Shown piece by piece: positions 26,890 to 42,051 of a DNA stretch of 64,000 nucleotides. The DNA lies in the NCBI GenBank assembly GCA_002105175.1, contig MCGE01000027.1:200001-264000 (forward strand), read 5' to 3'. The stretch's first letter is position 1; each line of letters begins with the position of its first letter. Source of the stretch: Absidia repens. Taxonomy: Eukaryota > Mucoromycota > Mucoromycetes > Mucorales > Cunninghamellaceae. Under the pieces are notes generated by a model. That model saw nothing but the letters and a program-made list of their open reading frames with translations, was not told where the DNA came from and ran no database searches. A program made the translations under genes and the position numbers.

Positions 26890-27115
26890 CATGATAGTCT
26901 GAATGATATGATGGCAAGGCTCATTGGGGAATTGGTGATCTAGGATTAGTGTTAGAACTTGAATTAGGGGCGTTTTAAAAAACGCAAAACAAACATCATG
27001 GGGAAACGCTTTCATTTTGGATGAAGGATTTGGGAACGACAATGGATTAGCACTCATTAGTTTAGTAATAGTTTGTCATTGTTTATATCTACGACTGAAT
27101 AAATATGTTCTTTTT
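26890..27115 (+). repeat. Dispersed repeat, family 1, diverged subfamily
   Basis: Shows GTGATCTAGGATTAGTGTTA, CATCATGGGGAAACGCTTTC and CTGAATAAATATG. Matches the subfamily at 10745-10990. Confidence 0.72.
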
Positions 27116-27329
27116 ATTATATTTAGTATCTCTGCTGTACATTTACATGATGAGCTTCATTGAATGTGTATTACATATGCATAGAAAAAAATAAAGTGTG
27201 CCCATATATATATATAAGGGATGTGTTTGTGTGAAAAAACAGCTATTACAGTGTATTTTATTGTGGTGGGGTATATTGAAGAGCAAAGTTAAGAATAGTA
27301 TTAATTATGTAGCCATTGGGTGGCAGGGG

Positions 27330-27440
27330 TTTCTGAAGTGTGGGTTTTGATGGAAGAGTCTGTGTTTGGGTGGGCAGCGATTGAGAAGAAAAAAAAGGAT
27401 GGACAGCGCCTTGGGATCCAACGGTCGTTGCTCAGGACTC
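27330..27440 (+). repeat. SINE-like family 2, degenerate copy
   Basis: GAAGTGTGGGTTTTGATGG, then GGGTGGGCAGC, then AGCGCCTTGGGATCCAACGG and GTTGCTCAGG follow the order of the better copies with an A-rich insertion. Confidence 0.5.
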
Positions 27441-27576
27441 TGTCTGAAAAAGAGAGTGGGGGGGGGCCAAAGAAGCGGAAGTTAAAGCTACTATAGCTGA
27501 GTTTTCTTACGGTCCATTTTCTTTTAATATATAAAAATCTTTTGGCAACAGTTCAATATTTATTTTTTGTTTTTGT

Positions 27577-27616
27577 GTATGTATGTATGTATGTATGTAT
27601 GTGTGTGTGTGTGTGT
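27577..27616. repeat. GTAT/GT microsatellite
   Basis: Repeated GTAT tetranucleotides pass directly into GT dinucleotides. Confidence 0.9.
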
Positions 27617-28685
27617 TTGCGAAAAGGAATGGGCTGAGCATAATGTTGTGCGGGTGCGCATTCTAAACCGACTGTAAATGTCGAAAACGGTACAGATATC
27701 GTTACCAGCTCAAATTTGTTTGTTTGTTTTTTTTTTTAAAAAAAAAGAAAATCAGCATTATATAGAATGAAAGTTAATGAACTTTTCTATTGCGCACATT
27801 TACATCTCTTCTCAATACTTCCGTCTCAGTTCTATTCCTCAGCCAAACCAAAATTATTGCTCCATCGTCTCTTCCCCGCCACAAGTTGTTTTTTCCACCC
27901 CCCCCTCTCCCAATCCCAAAATAGTTCTCTCCTATCCCAAGCGAAAAATTTTAAGCTGTAATCCCTGATGATCCTCAAAGTGTCGATCATAAAGATTGTG
28001 CAAAACCTTAAAAGTACTCATCATGCGCTTTTTTGGAAGTTGATTTTACTGAGGCTATAACACAATGTTGATTGTACAACATAGTTTACGAAAATCGCTC
28101 ATTCCCCATAGCGATAAAAATTGGCGAACCAAAAGGAGGAAATTTCACTATTGACAGTGAGCTGAGAATAAAATTTTGGCCACACATTATGATACTTTTC
28201 GGCTACAGTATATAGATGATACAACCTTGAATCAATACTAAATAGACTGCTCCATTATATGAGTCACATTTTTATTAAACTACTTTTATCTATGACTGGA
28301 TGATCGACGGTATAGAGACACAAGAAAATGAAAATGCTGTACTTGGAGATCTATTGGACAGTGCATGGGTAGATTTGAGGGTGTGCGCACGGACTTTTAA
28401 TTCATTGCGGACAATAGAGAAAAAATATTTTTTCCCCTTGTCATTTTTGTTTTCTATTTCCTAAACTTCATTTCGTTTATTTTACACTACTAAACCATTT
28501 ATTTCCTCTTATCCCCTTCCTTCTTTGTTTATATACATAGTAAGTTGAATCGAAAGTATAAACCACAATAATGAAATTAAAAATTCATCAATGTATATTG
28601 ACTCCTTTGCCTTGCTATTCCTCCTTTGTAGTTTGACAGCCCATTAGCAACAGCCCAACCCTCATTTTTTACTCGATCAACCAAC

Positions 28686-31371
28686 ATGTCCGATATTTAC
28701 GGTGTACCTTCATCAATGCTGGGCGCACGCCGCCACCTTCGACGAAACTCGGCACCTTATATTGATGGTATTTGTGATGATTCGAATGACTCTTCAGCAC
28801 CACCACTCAAACCCTTGGATTTATCGCGATCAAAGATGTTTAGTCCTGCGTCTTCCATTTTGAATTCACCGATTGCAATGTCACCCTCCTCCTCAACCTC
28901 GTCCATTCGCTCTGCTGCACGTACTCACCAATATCGTATGAATGCTGCACAAGAGCATCGTACTTACCATGACAGTTGCCAGCGTCTCTTGACTCATATT
29001 GCCTCTGTGACCAGTATCTGTGATGAATTGTATCGCAACAACAAGGATCGTGCTGTATATTACCCACCATTTCCAAAGGCTCAACACAATCAACGCATGC
29101 CTCCTCAACGATCGATGACGACTTCAGCTTTATTGGCATCATCATCTGATTTAATGTCTCTGGAAACGACATCTCAACCTGACATGGATTGTACTTCTTC
29201 TCTAACGGATTCTCTTTGTAATCGACGCTCTTCTATCCAATCCGACAATTTAGCCTCATCAACATCCACTTTGGTAGGAATGGATAGTGTGCATACTGGC
29301 TTTTTGAAGCAAGAATTCAACATCCTACACCTCGATCTCAAAGTCGGCCATGAATCCACCAACTTGCATACAGCTTTGGAAAAATCTTCGATTGCAAATC
29401 TCTTGGACGAAAAATTACAGCAATGCAAACGCCATTTGGACAATCTTTTCAACCGTGTGGCCGATACTTCCTCCAAGGTACTTGTGACTGGTGATTTGAA
29501 TGCGGGGAAAAGCACCTTTGTCAACGCTCTACTCAAACGTGAACTCTTGCCTGCCGATCAGCAACCTTGTACTAACATGTTTTGCGAAGTCTTGGATGCC
29601 AACATTAACGACGGATTGGAACAAGTACATGCTATCCCTCATGTGGAAAAATATGATCGTTTGGATCCTTCGACCTATCACCTAGTTGAAATGCGTCACT
29701 TGGATTCTCTTATCATGGACTTTGAAGATCGTTACCAAATACTCAAAATATACACCAACGATGCTCGTGCCTCTCAAGAAAGTCTCTTGCATAATGGGAT
29801 TATCGACATTGCCATGATTGACTCTCCTGGATTGAACACGGATTCTGTAAAAACCACTGCTGTCTTTGCTCGTCAAGAAGAAATAGACGTTGTTGTTTTT
29901 GTGGTTAGTGCTGAAAATCATTTTACTCTCTCGGTAATAATTGAAAAAAAAAATCTTTTACTACACAGCCAATCCAATTCTTTTCAAAAAACTCACTCCG
30001 ATTTCCTTTTTTTTTTTTTGTTCATAACAGGGCAAAGAATTTTTATGGAACGCTGCCAATGAAAAAGCGCATATCTTTATTGTTGTCAATCGATTCGATT
30101 CTATCCGCGACAAGGACCGATGCAAACGAATGATACTGGAACAAATTCGCCAATTGTCACCCGCTACTTATGAAGATGCCGATGATTTAGTTCACTTTGT
30201 CAGTGCTGGGAATGTGGATTTGGAACCAGGGTCCAGGAAATTAGACGCTCCGGATTTTGCAAGGTTGGAAGAACGACTCCGTGCATTTGTTTTGGGCAAT
30301 CGTACAAAGAGCAAGCTTTTACCGGCCAAGAACTATCTTGTGAAATTCTTACTGGACATTGGTGTACTCTCTGAAGCCAATCAAGCGGATGCCGCGAACA
30401 ACCACAAACTGGCGAGTGAAAGGTTGGAACTAGACATGCCAGTCTATGAACAGTTATTACGCGGTCGGGATCAATTGTTGCACCAAGTGGAACGTCTGGC
30501 GGAAGGTACAGTAGCCACGATTCAACAACAAACGGTGGAACGTCTTCAAGGTGCTGCGGATCAGGTGCAAAGAGCTATTGACACGTTGGAATACCCTGGG
30601 ATCTTTTTGATATGGCAATATGCGCAAGATTTATGTGAATCCATGGCCCAGGTGATGCTTCAGGATATTCGTGCCGCTGAACAACAAGCACGACAAGACA
30701 CACAACAATGCCTGGATAACCTTCATGAAGAGGCCGAAACACAGCTGGGTGCCTTCCCTTGTGTGGCGAATGTGGATGGTATGTTTTTACGACCCCGCGA
30801 TCACCATCTTGTGGTCCAAGTGGAAACAACCGACTTTTTTGATTTTGCGCTGGACGACAAATTCTCGGGCTGTGTTCTGTCGATGGGCGCCGCAGCCATG
30901 GTGGGTGGTCGTGTGATGGGCTTCAAGGATACTGTCTCCAGCTTGTGGAATATGTCATCGATGATGGGCGCACAAAATATGCGACGTCTCGCATTACCGA
31001 TGGTGGGCCTTGCTGGTGCTAGTTTTTTGATCTATGTGGTGGCCGATATGCGAAATGCAGTGGAACGAAAACTGGTGCGAAAATTCAAAGAAGCAGTGCG
31101 TGATGCCGGCTATGTGGATGCGCAAAGTCATCGCCTGGGTCGTGGTGCACGCAAAGTCCTTCGGGTGGAAGGGTGGGAAATCCAATCTCGGTTACAGAAG
31201 GCTATTGAAACAAAGGAACAGCAACGGAACGAATTAAAGACCGTCCTTCAAACGTCGCAAGAAGCCATGGATTATTTTGCCTCTCTATTGGAAAAATCGA
31301 CCATGCTCTTAGACAAGGTTGAAGCAATCCATATTGATCAGACCAAAATAGAAGAACCCCTTAAGATGTGA
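28686..31371 (+). CDS. FZO1: Mitofusin, mitochondrial outer-membrane fusion GTPase
   Basis: Dynamin-superfamily GTPase that drives fusion of mitochondrial outer membranes. Two exons (28686-29933 and 30031-31371) in phase 0 give 862 residues; yeast Fzo1 is 855. The N-terminal ~210 residues are Ser-rich and disordered. The GTPase domain shows G1 GDLNAGKSTFVN (about 267-278), G3 IDSPGLN (about 377-383) and G4 VVNRFDS (about 433-439). A hydrophobic segment near residues 705-770 (GAAAMVGGRVMGF, then LALPMVGLAGASFLIYVV) is the membrane anchor. The last ~100 residues form a predicted heptad-repeat coiled coil (KAIETKEQQRNELKTVLQ). The single intron interrupts the GTPase domain just before GKEFLWNAANEKAHIF. 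Confidence 0.94.
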
Positions 31372-31575
31372 ATGGACTTGGCGCATCTTTGTTGTTATTA
31401 TAGTGTATAGTTCCCCTCTAGTCTTTTTTTTTTTTTATCCTTTATCCTCCCTAGTATCATCAGTTTTACCCTTATATCCCTTCTTCCAACCCTTCTTTTT
31501 GATGGAGCTCCTCCTGTTAGTGTTACAAAAAAGTTTTTTTATATTATCTATAGTAAATATTATATATGTTTATCA

Positions 31576-31581
31576 AATAAA
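31576..31581 (+). terminator. Poly(A) signal of FZO1
   Basis: AATAAA about 200 bases after the FZO1 stop codon in T-rich sequence; assigned by motif and position. Confidence 0.45.
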
Positions 31582-31889
31582 ATATCAATTGAATTATTCT
31601 TTACCACATATCTATATTGCGTATATCTTTTAAGCTGTTATGATAACTACACTAAACTATGATATGAACTGAGATTGTAGGGCTTTTCTGGATCAGTGTG
31701 AAGGAAGGGTCATGTCATAGATTTGAATTAGTTGCAAAAAACAAACAAACAATGATCCTATTTGATTAATCACCTTATCCGCAAGAGTATGTCTCATATT
31801 CAGAAAATAGCTTTTGTCGTTAGAAACCGTTGATTGAGGATCCTTCCAATTATAATGAGATACTCTCCAATCCTATCTATCCCACTCTT

Positions 31890-31928
<39 letters not shown>

Positions 31929-32149
31929 GAGAAGATTGAAAGGGATTACTAACTATAAAACGTAAACCTTTTACTGAAGGAGGATCACTTAAAGGGTGGC
32001 AGCTACACTCATAGAACGGTCTAGGCTCATTAATATGATTGATCAAGGAATAGGTCTACATTACATATCAAGTGACCTAAGACTGTCAACGAGCCAATGG
32101 GGCTCTTAGGGAGGGAGGGAAATGGTTATAGTGGGATTACTTATAAAGC

Positions 32150-32985
32150 TGATGTTCGATAGGACACTCAAAAAACCGCTGCAATAGCTATATTGTTTAT
32201 TAATAACAAGGACATGTTTCAATGAAGGATATTGATAGATTCTGAAATTAAAGACGGGGAGGGATTCATTGTAACAAAGGGTTCAAATTGAAGAATCTAT
32301 TGCAGGAAGCATGGGGGAGACTATTTTGATATCTAAAAAATTGTCAACACTGATGTAAAAGTACTATTGTATTAATGTGTATTAATATATATTTTAAAAG
32401 GCATGAGAAAGACAAAAGGGATATCTTTGACTGAAGCATAAATCCGATTAACATTCATCAAAAAGATGGTAATAATAAAAAATGATCTATTTCACAGAAC
32501 ATGAAAAAGATTAATGGAAACACTTTTTCGTTGAAGCAAGTAAAGTCATATTTTATTGAGATATTGAAAATTTTATTGAGATATTGATGCAAGCTATAAC
32601 AAACTAATATTAAACTAAGCTAATGAACGCACTAAAAAGCTAACTGATAGTGGTCCCAAATCCTGAATCCAAAATGAAAGGGCTTCCCCATGCATCTTGT
32701 AATCCCTGAGCTGAAACCCCTTTTAAACTAGATCTGAAACTATTCTAAGCCCAACATAAGCCCGTAGAAATTGAATGGTGAAGAATTAAAGAAGGAAAAA
32801 AAGAAGGAAAGAAAGAGAGAGCGAAAAAATAAAATGGGCACCACAAAAAAAAAAAAAATCCACGTGTGCGGGATTTAAAATGGTCTTCTCGGTCTCTTGC
32901 CGAATGCAGTTCTAACCAGAGAAGTGTTCTCAAAGCTGAAACAACCATTTCCCTAATTTGCTTTTATAACCTTTTTCATATCGAT
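32150..32985 (-). repeat. Dispersed repeat, family 1, copy F
   Basis: On the minus strand the head carries TTATAAAAGC and CACGTG (32861-32866). The core reads GCATGGGGAAGCCCTTTC, and the tail has several AATAAA-like units (for example rc of GTCAACACTGATG, TTTTATTGAG). The head upstream of CACGTG matches that of copy H. Confidence 0.8.
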
Positions 32986-33202
32986 GGAAAAAAAAATACA
33001 CAATTGAAATCTCTATAAGGTCGCTGTCTTGCTAGATTAGCGTGCTATACATATCTTAATAACAATTTTACTAGTAACAAGCATGCCTCTTGCTGGTAAA
33101 TTAATTGAATCCCCGCCATGAAGTTTTTTTTTTTGAGACAACCCGTTTTCTTTTTTTTTCTTTCTCGTACTTCATCTTCTAGATTCACAGAAACATAACA
33201 AG

Positions 33203-34140
33203 ATGCACGGCGAGGCGATGTTATTCCTTTTTGCAGTCATTATGGCTGCATTGCTTTTATTCATGATGGTCTTCTTTGTATCCTTTTTTTTTGCATATAT
33301 TATTTTATATGGATGGCACCATGCTTTTATTACTAGCGATTGCGAACTGCATATCACCTTGACTCTTTTTTTTTTTTTTTTTTATCTATATGAAATAGGT
33401 GATCATGTTCTCTGACTTGGAATGTGACTATATTAACCCAATCGATCTTTGTGACAAACTCAATCAAGTAAGTATTAGGTGATGATGGTGATGGTGATGG
33501 AAACGCGCATTGTTGGAAAAAAAATAACCTTGATACTAACGCTCCGCCCCCCGCCCCGTCGCTTTCCACCTTGACCCCTCAACTGATATCTGCCATCAGT
33601 TTGTTTTGCCGGAAATGGGTGCACATGCATTTTTATTCTTTATGTTTTTAGTCAATGGAAGCTGGATGGCCATACTGCTCAACCTACCACTCGTGATTTT
33701 CAATATTCAAAAGTATAATTTGGGTAAACAAGTGGGGAAGTGATGTATATATCCTTTACTCATATCACTGCTTTTTTCTTTCTTTCTTACAGGGTGATGT
33801 CAAATCGTCATATGTATGGTAAGTCTTCATTTGGAGTATTGGATCACATGATTGTCGGACTGAGTACGAGATGAGGAACTGCCACTCACTGACCCTTTTT
33901 TAATTTAGATGCTACTGAAATCTTCCGTACATTACCTGCACACAAAAAAGAATGTTTCATCAAGCTTGGATTCTATCTGATTGTAAGTAAAAAAAAGAAA
34001 AAAATAGACTGTCAGGTGTCTTTGGTGTAAATGGGAGTTTTGATCTCTTTTTTTTTTGTTCTTTTTAGATGTTCTTCTACTTTTTGTACCGCATGATTGT
34101 GGCCTTGATTGCTGCAGATTCGTCCGCCGCACGACAATGA
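33203..34140 (+). CDS. ERV14: Cornichon-family COPII cargo receptor Erv14
   Basis: Small three-helix membrane protein that packages cargo into ER-to-Golgi COPII vesicles. Six exons keep phase: 33203-33277, 33399-33467, 33600-33712, 33793-33818, 33909-33982 and 34069-34140, giving 142 residues (yeast Erv14 is 138). Landmarks are the first helix [37 protein letters not shown], the second helix region [19 protein letters not shown], the conserved [14 protein letters not shown] segment (the IFRTL motif known to contact Sec24), and the last helix [14 protein letters not shown]. The third donor is GTATAA rather than GTAAGT; it is the only choice that keeps phase into the 26-bp exon 4. Confidence 0.94.
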
Positions 34141-35308
34141 ATTTGAAAAAATGGATATCACGGATCACCTACAACAATAGGCGATGATTCTGTTTGGTTA
34201 TGTAGTTAGCTCCCCCTAGTATATTTGACATTGTTTTATAGTACACTGTGCATCATCCCCTTTTTTTTTTTTTGTTTCAGTCCTGCGACTTTTTAAATAA
34301 AACTCGCCTGATTTTTTTTCTTTTTGTCTATTTGTACGTCTTTATAATTTGTGTGTAGAATGCGCGCGCGTCGTATTGATGATGATACAGAATGCCAATG
34401 TTAATGATTGATTGTACTTTGGGTTTATGTTTGTGACTGTATTGATGATTGGTTGTATTTTGTATTTGTGACAGCTGGTGTTTAACCTATATGTGAATAT
34501 TAACGGAGAGAACCTGTGAACGGAAAAGTAAATATAATGAAGTAAAGCTATTTTTTTCTATCGGTTGCTGTCAAAACCTTGTATGTCCCAGTATTTTGGT
34601 TAACCTCACCAAATATAGTTATTCCGTATCGATTTTTCGTTATTTTCGCACCACTCTTTTACCCCAGTTTTTTTATGCGATTGAATCATTGAGTGGATTG
34701 GACGTCAAGAGAATCTAAACCAAAGAACAATAAGCGGTAATTGAAGTTTATGACAAATCCAAGGCCGCCTCGTGAATATTATTGGATGAAACCAAGACAC
34801 TAATCATATAAGGGCACAAGTTCCTGACCTCATTTGTCTTTTTGAATTAAATTGACTTTCGAGAACCAATAAACGATTAAGTTACTTTTTTTTTTCATCT
34901 TCCTCAGATAAAGTTAATGCGATGGACAGTGACTGAATCATCACTTGAGAAAAAATAACAACAACACTATGTTATGTGTGTGACTGATATATCTAATAGA
35001 GTCGAAAGCCACTATGATGACCATAATAAAAAAACTTTTATCTTAGACTACCTTTTTTAAAACTCTCGATGCCCTGAAAGGTTGATGATGCTGGTTTCAG
35101 GATAGGAAGGAAGCGATAGCGTATCTTATCACCCAATCACGACGAAAGTGCGGGGTAGAAAAAAAGAAACACAATCTCGAGATTACCATATTGGGGTTTG
35201 TGATGTTAGTATTTTGCCAGCCAAAGACATGAATATGAATGGTTTTTTGATAGAAATAACACTTTTTCTCTCTTTCTTTCCTTAATATTATACAAAAACC
35301 TTTGAAAT
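34141..35308. other. Intergenic between ERV14 and the MFS transporter
   Basis: Contains the ERV14 3' end and about 1 kb of A/T-rich sequence. No repeat copy of either family and no gene seen. The last 60 bases before the next ATG are CT-rich then A-rich, consistent with a core promoter and leader. Confidence 0.6.
34295..34301 (+). terminator. Poly(A) signal of ERV14
   Basis: AATAAA-containing sequence about 155 bases after the ERV14 stop, following a T run. Confidence 0.45.
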
Positions 35309-37047
35309 ATGACAGTCGAAATTAAAGACGTTGAAAAATTTGATACTTCTTCTATTAAAAGTGATAAATCAATCAGTGAACATGAACCAGAATTCAGAGA
35401 AGCCCCTGATGGTGGCATCAGTTGGCTCGTTCTCATTGGCTGCTTCTGTGTAAGTCTAAAAAAACTCTATCTGTGAAAAAAAAAAGTCAATTAAACCGTC
35501 TATATTTGGAATGTTTTTAGGGATTGTTTGCTACGCAAGGCTATGGGTAAGATTGGAAAAATGACAAATACACTCGTCAGTCAAAGTCTAATGTATGTTT
35601 TTGTTTTTTTAGGTATTCATGGGGTGTTTACCTTAATTACTACAACGAACATGTCTATCCTGGAGAATTAACAAATTTAACTTGGATCGGTTCCCTTTGG
35701 TTTGGATTGACAAATATCACAGTAAGTCACTCAAGTTCATTAAATATTTTGAAATCGTAAACCAATCAACCTCAACTCACCATTCTTTTTCTTCCTGAAT
35801 AGGGTCCTATCTATGTGTACTTGATTGGAAAAATGGGTTACCGTTGGATGACTGGAATTGCTTGTGTTCTCTCTTGTTTTGCGATGATGATGGCTTCTAT
35901 CACTAATGCGGTACTTGAAAATACATCTTTTTTTTTTTATATAATGTGGGAAAAATTATACTCATTCCTTATTTTCATTTTTTAAGGTTTGGCAATTATA
36001 CATCACACAAGGTGTACTTAGTGGTATTGCTTCTTCTCTTGTATGGTTCCCTTGTATTTCTGCACCCCCAACAATGGTTTTCCTCTAAGCGTGGTCTCGC
36101 CGTTGGTATTGCGATCTCTGGTAGGTACCCCCCTTTTTTTTGTGGGTGGACAATCTCGAACTTTATTCACTCATATCCTTATTTCAATTTAGGTTCTGGT
36201 ATCGGTGGACTGGCCATTTCCAATATCGTCTCCAGTGCTATCGAAAGTGTTGGCTGGCGTTGGTCTCTTCGTATTCTTGGCTTCATTCAATTGGTATTAA
36301 TGTTTATTTCCTTTTTGACTGTCAAACCATTGAACCCGTTACCCAAGGATGTCCCTATTTTTGATATCAGCACCTTCAAAAACCGCAAATTCTGGGTCCT
36401 CTTCTGTATTCATTTTATCGGCAACTTTGCATTGTATATCCCATCTGGTTTTGTTCCCTCATATGCATCAACTCTTGGTATTCCTCAAAAGACCTCTTCT
36501 GCCATGTCTTCTGTTATGTCTGCCGTCATGTTTATTGGCAAAATTTTGAATGGATTCACCAGTGACTATGTTGGCCGTGCCAATATGACATTTTTATGTG
36601 CTATTATGACTGGTGTGGTTTGTCTTGCTGTTTGGTACACCGCCCAAACTGCCGCTTCTCTATGGGCTTTCTGTGTTTTGTTTGGTATCTTCGGGTAAGA
36701 TTTTTTTTTATAAGAAAATATATTCAACCTTGTACAGTCGTATTGATCGCCCCCCTTTTTTTCGGACCATAAACACAATTAGTGGTGGATACGTTGCAAT
36801 GATTACATCCGTTATTGCTGAATGTGTGGGTGTTGAAATGATCGAAAGTGCTACTGGCTGGCTCTTTTTTGCTTGGATGTTTGGCGGGTTATTCGGCCAG
36901 CCTGTCTCTGCTGTTATCATTGAACACGACAATGGTAGCTATGGTGGTGCTATCATTTTTGCGGGTGTGCTATTTCTCTTTGCTGGTGTCCTTGCTGGTG
37001 TTTTGCGATTTATGCGTAGTGGCAAAAAGATCTTTATCAAAATTTAA
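35309..37047 (+). CDS. Monocarboxylate-transporter-like MFS permease (one frameshift)
   Basis: Twelve-helix major-facilitator protein of the MCT/SLC16-like (fungal Mch) family; substrate unknown. Seven exons: 35309-35449, 35521-35546, 35613-35721, 35803-35910, 35987-36120, 36193-36694 and 36783-37047, about 427 residues after correction. The N-terminal cytosolic segment leads into APDGGISWLVLIGCFC, the family's conserved motif at helix 1. Other landmarks are YSWGVYLNYYNEHVYPG, IYVYLIGKMGYRWMTG, KRGLAVGIAISGSGIGG and ECVGVEMIESATGW. In exon 5 the frame is lost at the C run 36065-36069: removing one C gives the expected PCISAPQQWFSSKRGLAVG, whereas as written it stops soon after. The frame outside this site is intact, so a sequence error is likely. 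Confidence 0.9.
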
Positions 37048-37141
37048 TTACTTATTTATGCGTTTGTGTAGTAGTTATTGTACTTTTATTTTACTTTATT
37101 TTAACAAATATGGTGTTTATCACCTCAACCCCCTCCCCCAT

Positions 37142-37147
37142 GAATAA
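37142..37147 (+). terminator. Poly(A) signal of the MFS transporter
   Basis: AATAAA about 95 bases after the stop codon at 37047. Confidence 0.45.
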
Positions 37148-37224
37148 ATCTTCCTTTTTAAATTCTTAAATTTAGAGAATTTTTGATATTTTCTTGATGG
37201 ATACATTGTCCTGCTAGTAAAAAG

Positions 37225-38100
37225 ATATCAGAAACGTTTAAAGCCCGACCACGTGAAATATTTATTTACTCACTCCCGCCTTTTATTTTTTCGGCTCTCT
37301 TTCTGTTTTATTAAATTTTTTTCCTTTATATTTTTTTCATCATTCAACTTCTATAGGGTTATGTTGAATTTAGAATAGTGTCTGGGCTAGTTTAGAAGGG
37401 GTTTCAGCTTAGGGATTACAAGATGCATGGGGAAACCCTTTCATTTTGGATTCAGGATTTAGAACCACCATTAGTTGACTCTTTATTTATGATTATCCTA
37501 TAATTAAAATGTAAAGACTCCCTTAGCTTAGCTTAGTGTTAGTTTGCCCATAGTTTACACATGTATCTAAATAAAATAGGTCTGTTTTACGTGCGCCGAT
37601 GAAAAATGTCCCATTAGTCCCTCTCATGTCTTGTGCAATAGATCCCTATTTTATTACCGTACTCTCTTCAGATCTACTGTAACGCTTCATTAAAAGATGC
37701 AGCTTTCGTCTTTCTCATGCGTTGTACTTTACTGTACAGTATATTAGATGTGTTTTCAAAATTGGCTCTTTAGATTAGTGCCAAAAATTCTTCAAACTTA
37801 GTTTAATCATCCTCATGTTCCTCCCATGAAACCTCTTGTTACAATTAACCCCTCGTCTTTAGTTTTAGTATATATCAGTATTATTCAATAAGATATGCCT
37901 TTTTATTACCCATCCTCTGATCTGTTATCCGATAATAAACAGTGTCGCTATTGTAGCTATTTTAGTGTCCTGCGAAGCACTTGCTCTCTAATACTCTCCC
38001 CGTTCTCCAGTAAGTGCTTGGCAGCCTTAGATCATTTACTATCAACGCTAGAGATATTCCAGACTTCCACCCCCCTGACACTCAGTAGATCATTTTTCTT
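37225..38100 (+). repeat. Dispersed repeat, family 1, copy G
   Basis: Head CCCGACCACGTGAAATATT (CACGTG at 37250-37255), core GATGCATGGGGAAACCCTTT at about 37423, and four tail units with ATGAAAAATGTCCCATTAGTC, CTTCATTAAAAGATG, CTTCAAACTTAG and TTCAATAAGATATG. It begins about 180 bases after the MFS stop. Confidence 0.8.
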
Positions 38101-38188
38101 AAGTGCGAAGATGTTTTGAAATCGAATACTTCACGGCACAATCTTCTTTTGCCCCATCTAGTGTGGTTGAATCAATTTATATGATGTC

Positions 38189-38221
<33 letters not shown>

Positions 38222-38681
38222 ACCCTCAAATAAAACGCGAGACTTTTTGGACAGAGTTTGCGCTTCGAATGCAGGGAAAAGCTCATGGTACATACATACA
38301 TATCATATTGGGTCGGAAATTTGTGTATTTTCTTTTTATTTTATGTACGATGTAGTTTAGTGGTTGCATGCCCCACCACAATAAAAAAAAAAAAAAAAAA
38401 AGCACTCGTCTGTCTTCTACGGCAGCCAAAATATAATATCCCACAGTAAACAACACCAAATACCCCATAATATGCATCCTATGAGTCGCTCTCTTCTCCA
38501 CAACATGATCAATGCTTCTGTATTTTCAGAGTTTTTAGTTTTCAAAACGTAATTTCAATTTATTGGAAGAATTTTTTTAATAAGACAAAATGAATATTGA
38601 AAGATAACTGAAATGACAAATAATAAAAATGAATATAAACTATAAACTAAATGGTACATATGGAGACAAGACTACAGGTAA

Positions 38682-41862
<3,181 letters not shown>

Positions 41863-42051
41863 TTTTGATATGTCAAATAACAAAAGAGAAAAAATGCAAT
41901 AATCAATTTTATCAAAAAGCCACGCGGGGTTAATTTTTACTGAACCTGCGGCGTTTAAAACACGAGACAGGCACTGAAGCGAGAAAAAAAAAAAGTCGCG
42001 ACCTCTTTTTTTTTGCTCCTTTCTTGTAACTTTTTACTTTTATTTGACACA
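41863..42051. promoter_or_regulatory. Bidirectional promoter between TRM4 and SMC1
   Basis: The 189 bases separate two divergent start codons, so both promoters must lie here or within the first exons. It contains a GC-rich island (CCACGCGGGG, CCTGCGGCGTTT) and a GTCGCGAC palindrome at about 41994-42001 in otherwise A/T-rich DNA, then a T/C-rich leader to SMC1. The palindrome resembles but does not equal the MCB (ACGCGT) used at yeast S-phase genes. Confidence 0.6.

Larger units (their letters stand above)
22969..28685. other. Repeat-rich intergenic region between CRZ1-like gene and FZO1
   Basis: This 5.7-kb gap holds family 1 fragments at 24485-24680 (-) and 26890-27115 (+), full copy E (about 25250-26300), tandem SINE-like copies (26338-26665) and a weak one (27330-27440). 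It also has a GTAT/GT microsatellite (27577-27616). Positions 24067-24085 form a perfect ATGCCAT/ATGGCAT inverted repeat. An open frame at 23528-23986 has no recognisable protein content. The final 400 bases are presumably the FZO1 promoter. No gene could be supported. Confidence 0.65.
31372..33202. other. Intergenic between FZO1 and ERV14
   Basis: Contains the FZO1 3' end, a run of about 36 T bases (31892-31927), minus-strand family 1 copy F (about 32150-32985) and the ERV14 promoter. No gene seen. Confidence 0.65.
37048..38681. other. Intergenic between convergent MFS and TRM4 genes
   Basis: Mostly family 1 copy G (about 37225-38100), then a run of about 31 T bases (38190-38220) and the TRM4 3' flank. 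No gene seen. Confidence 0.65.

Noticed and set aside
37895..38119. Open frame in family 1 copy G, and similar ones in other copies
   Set aside because: The frames are not conserved between repeat copies, so the element is judged non-coding.
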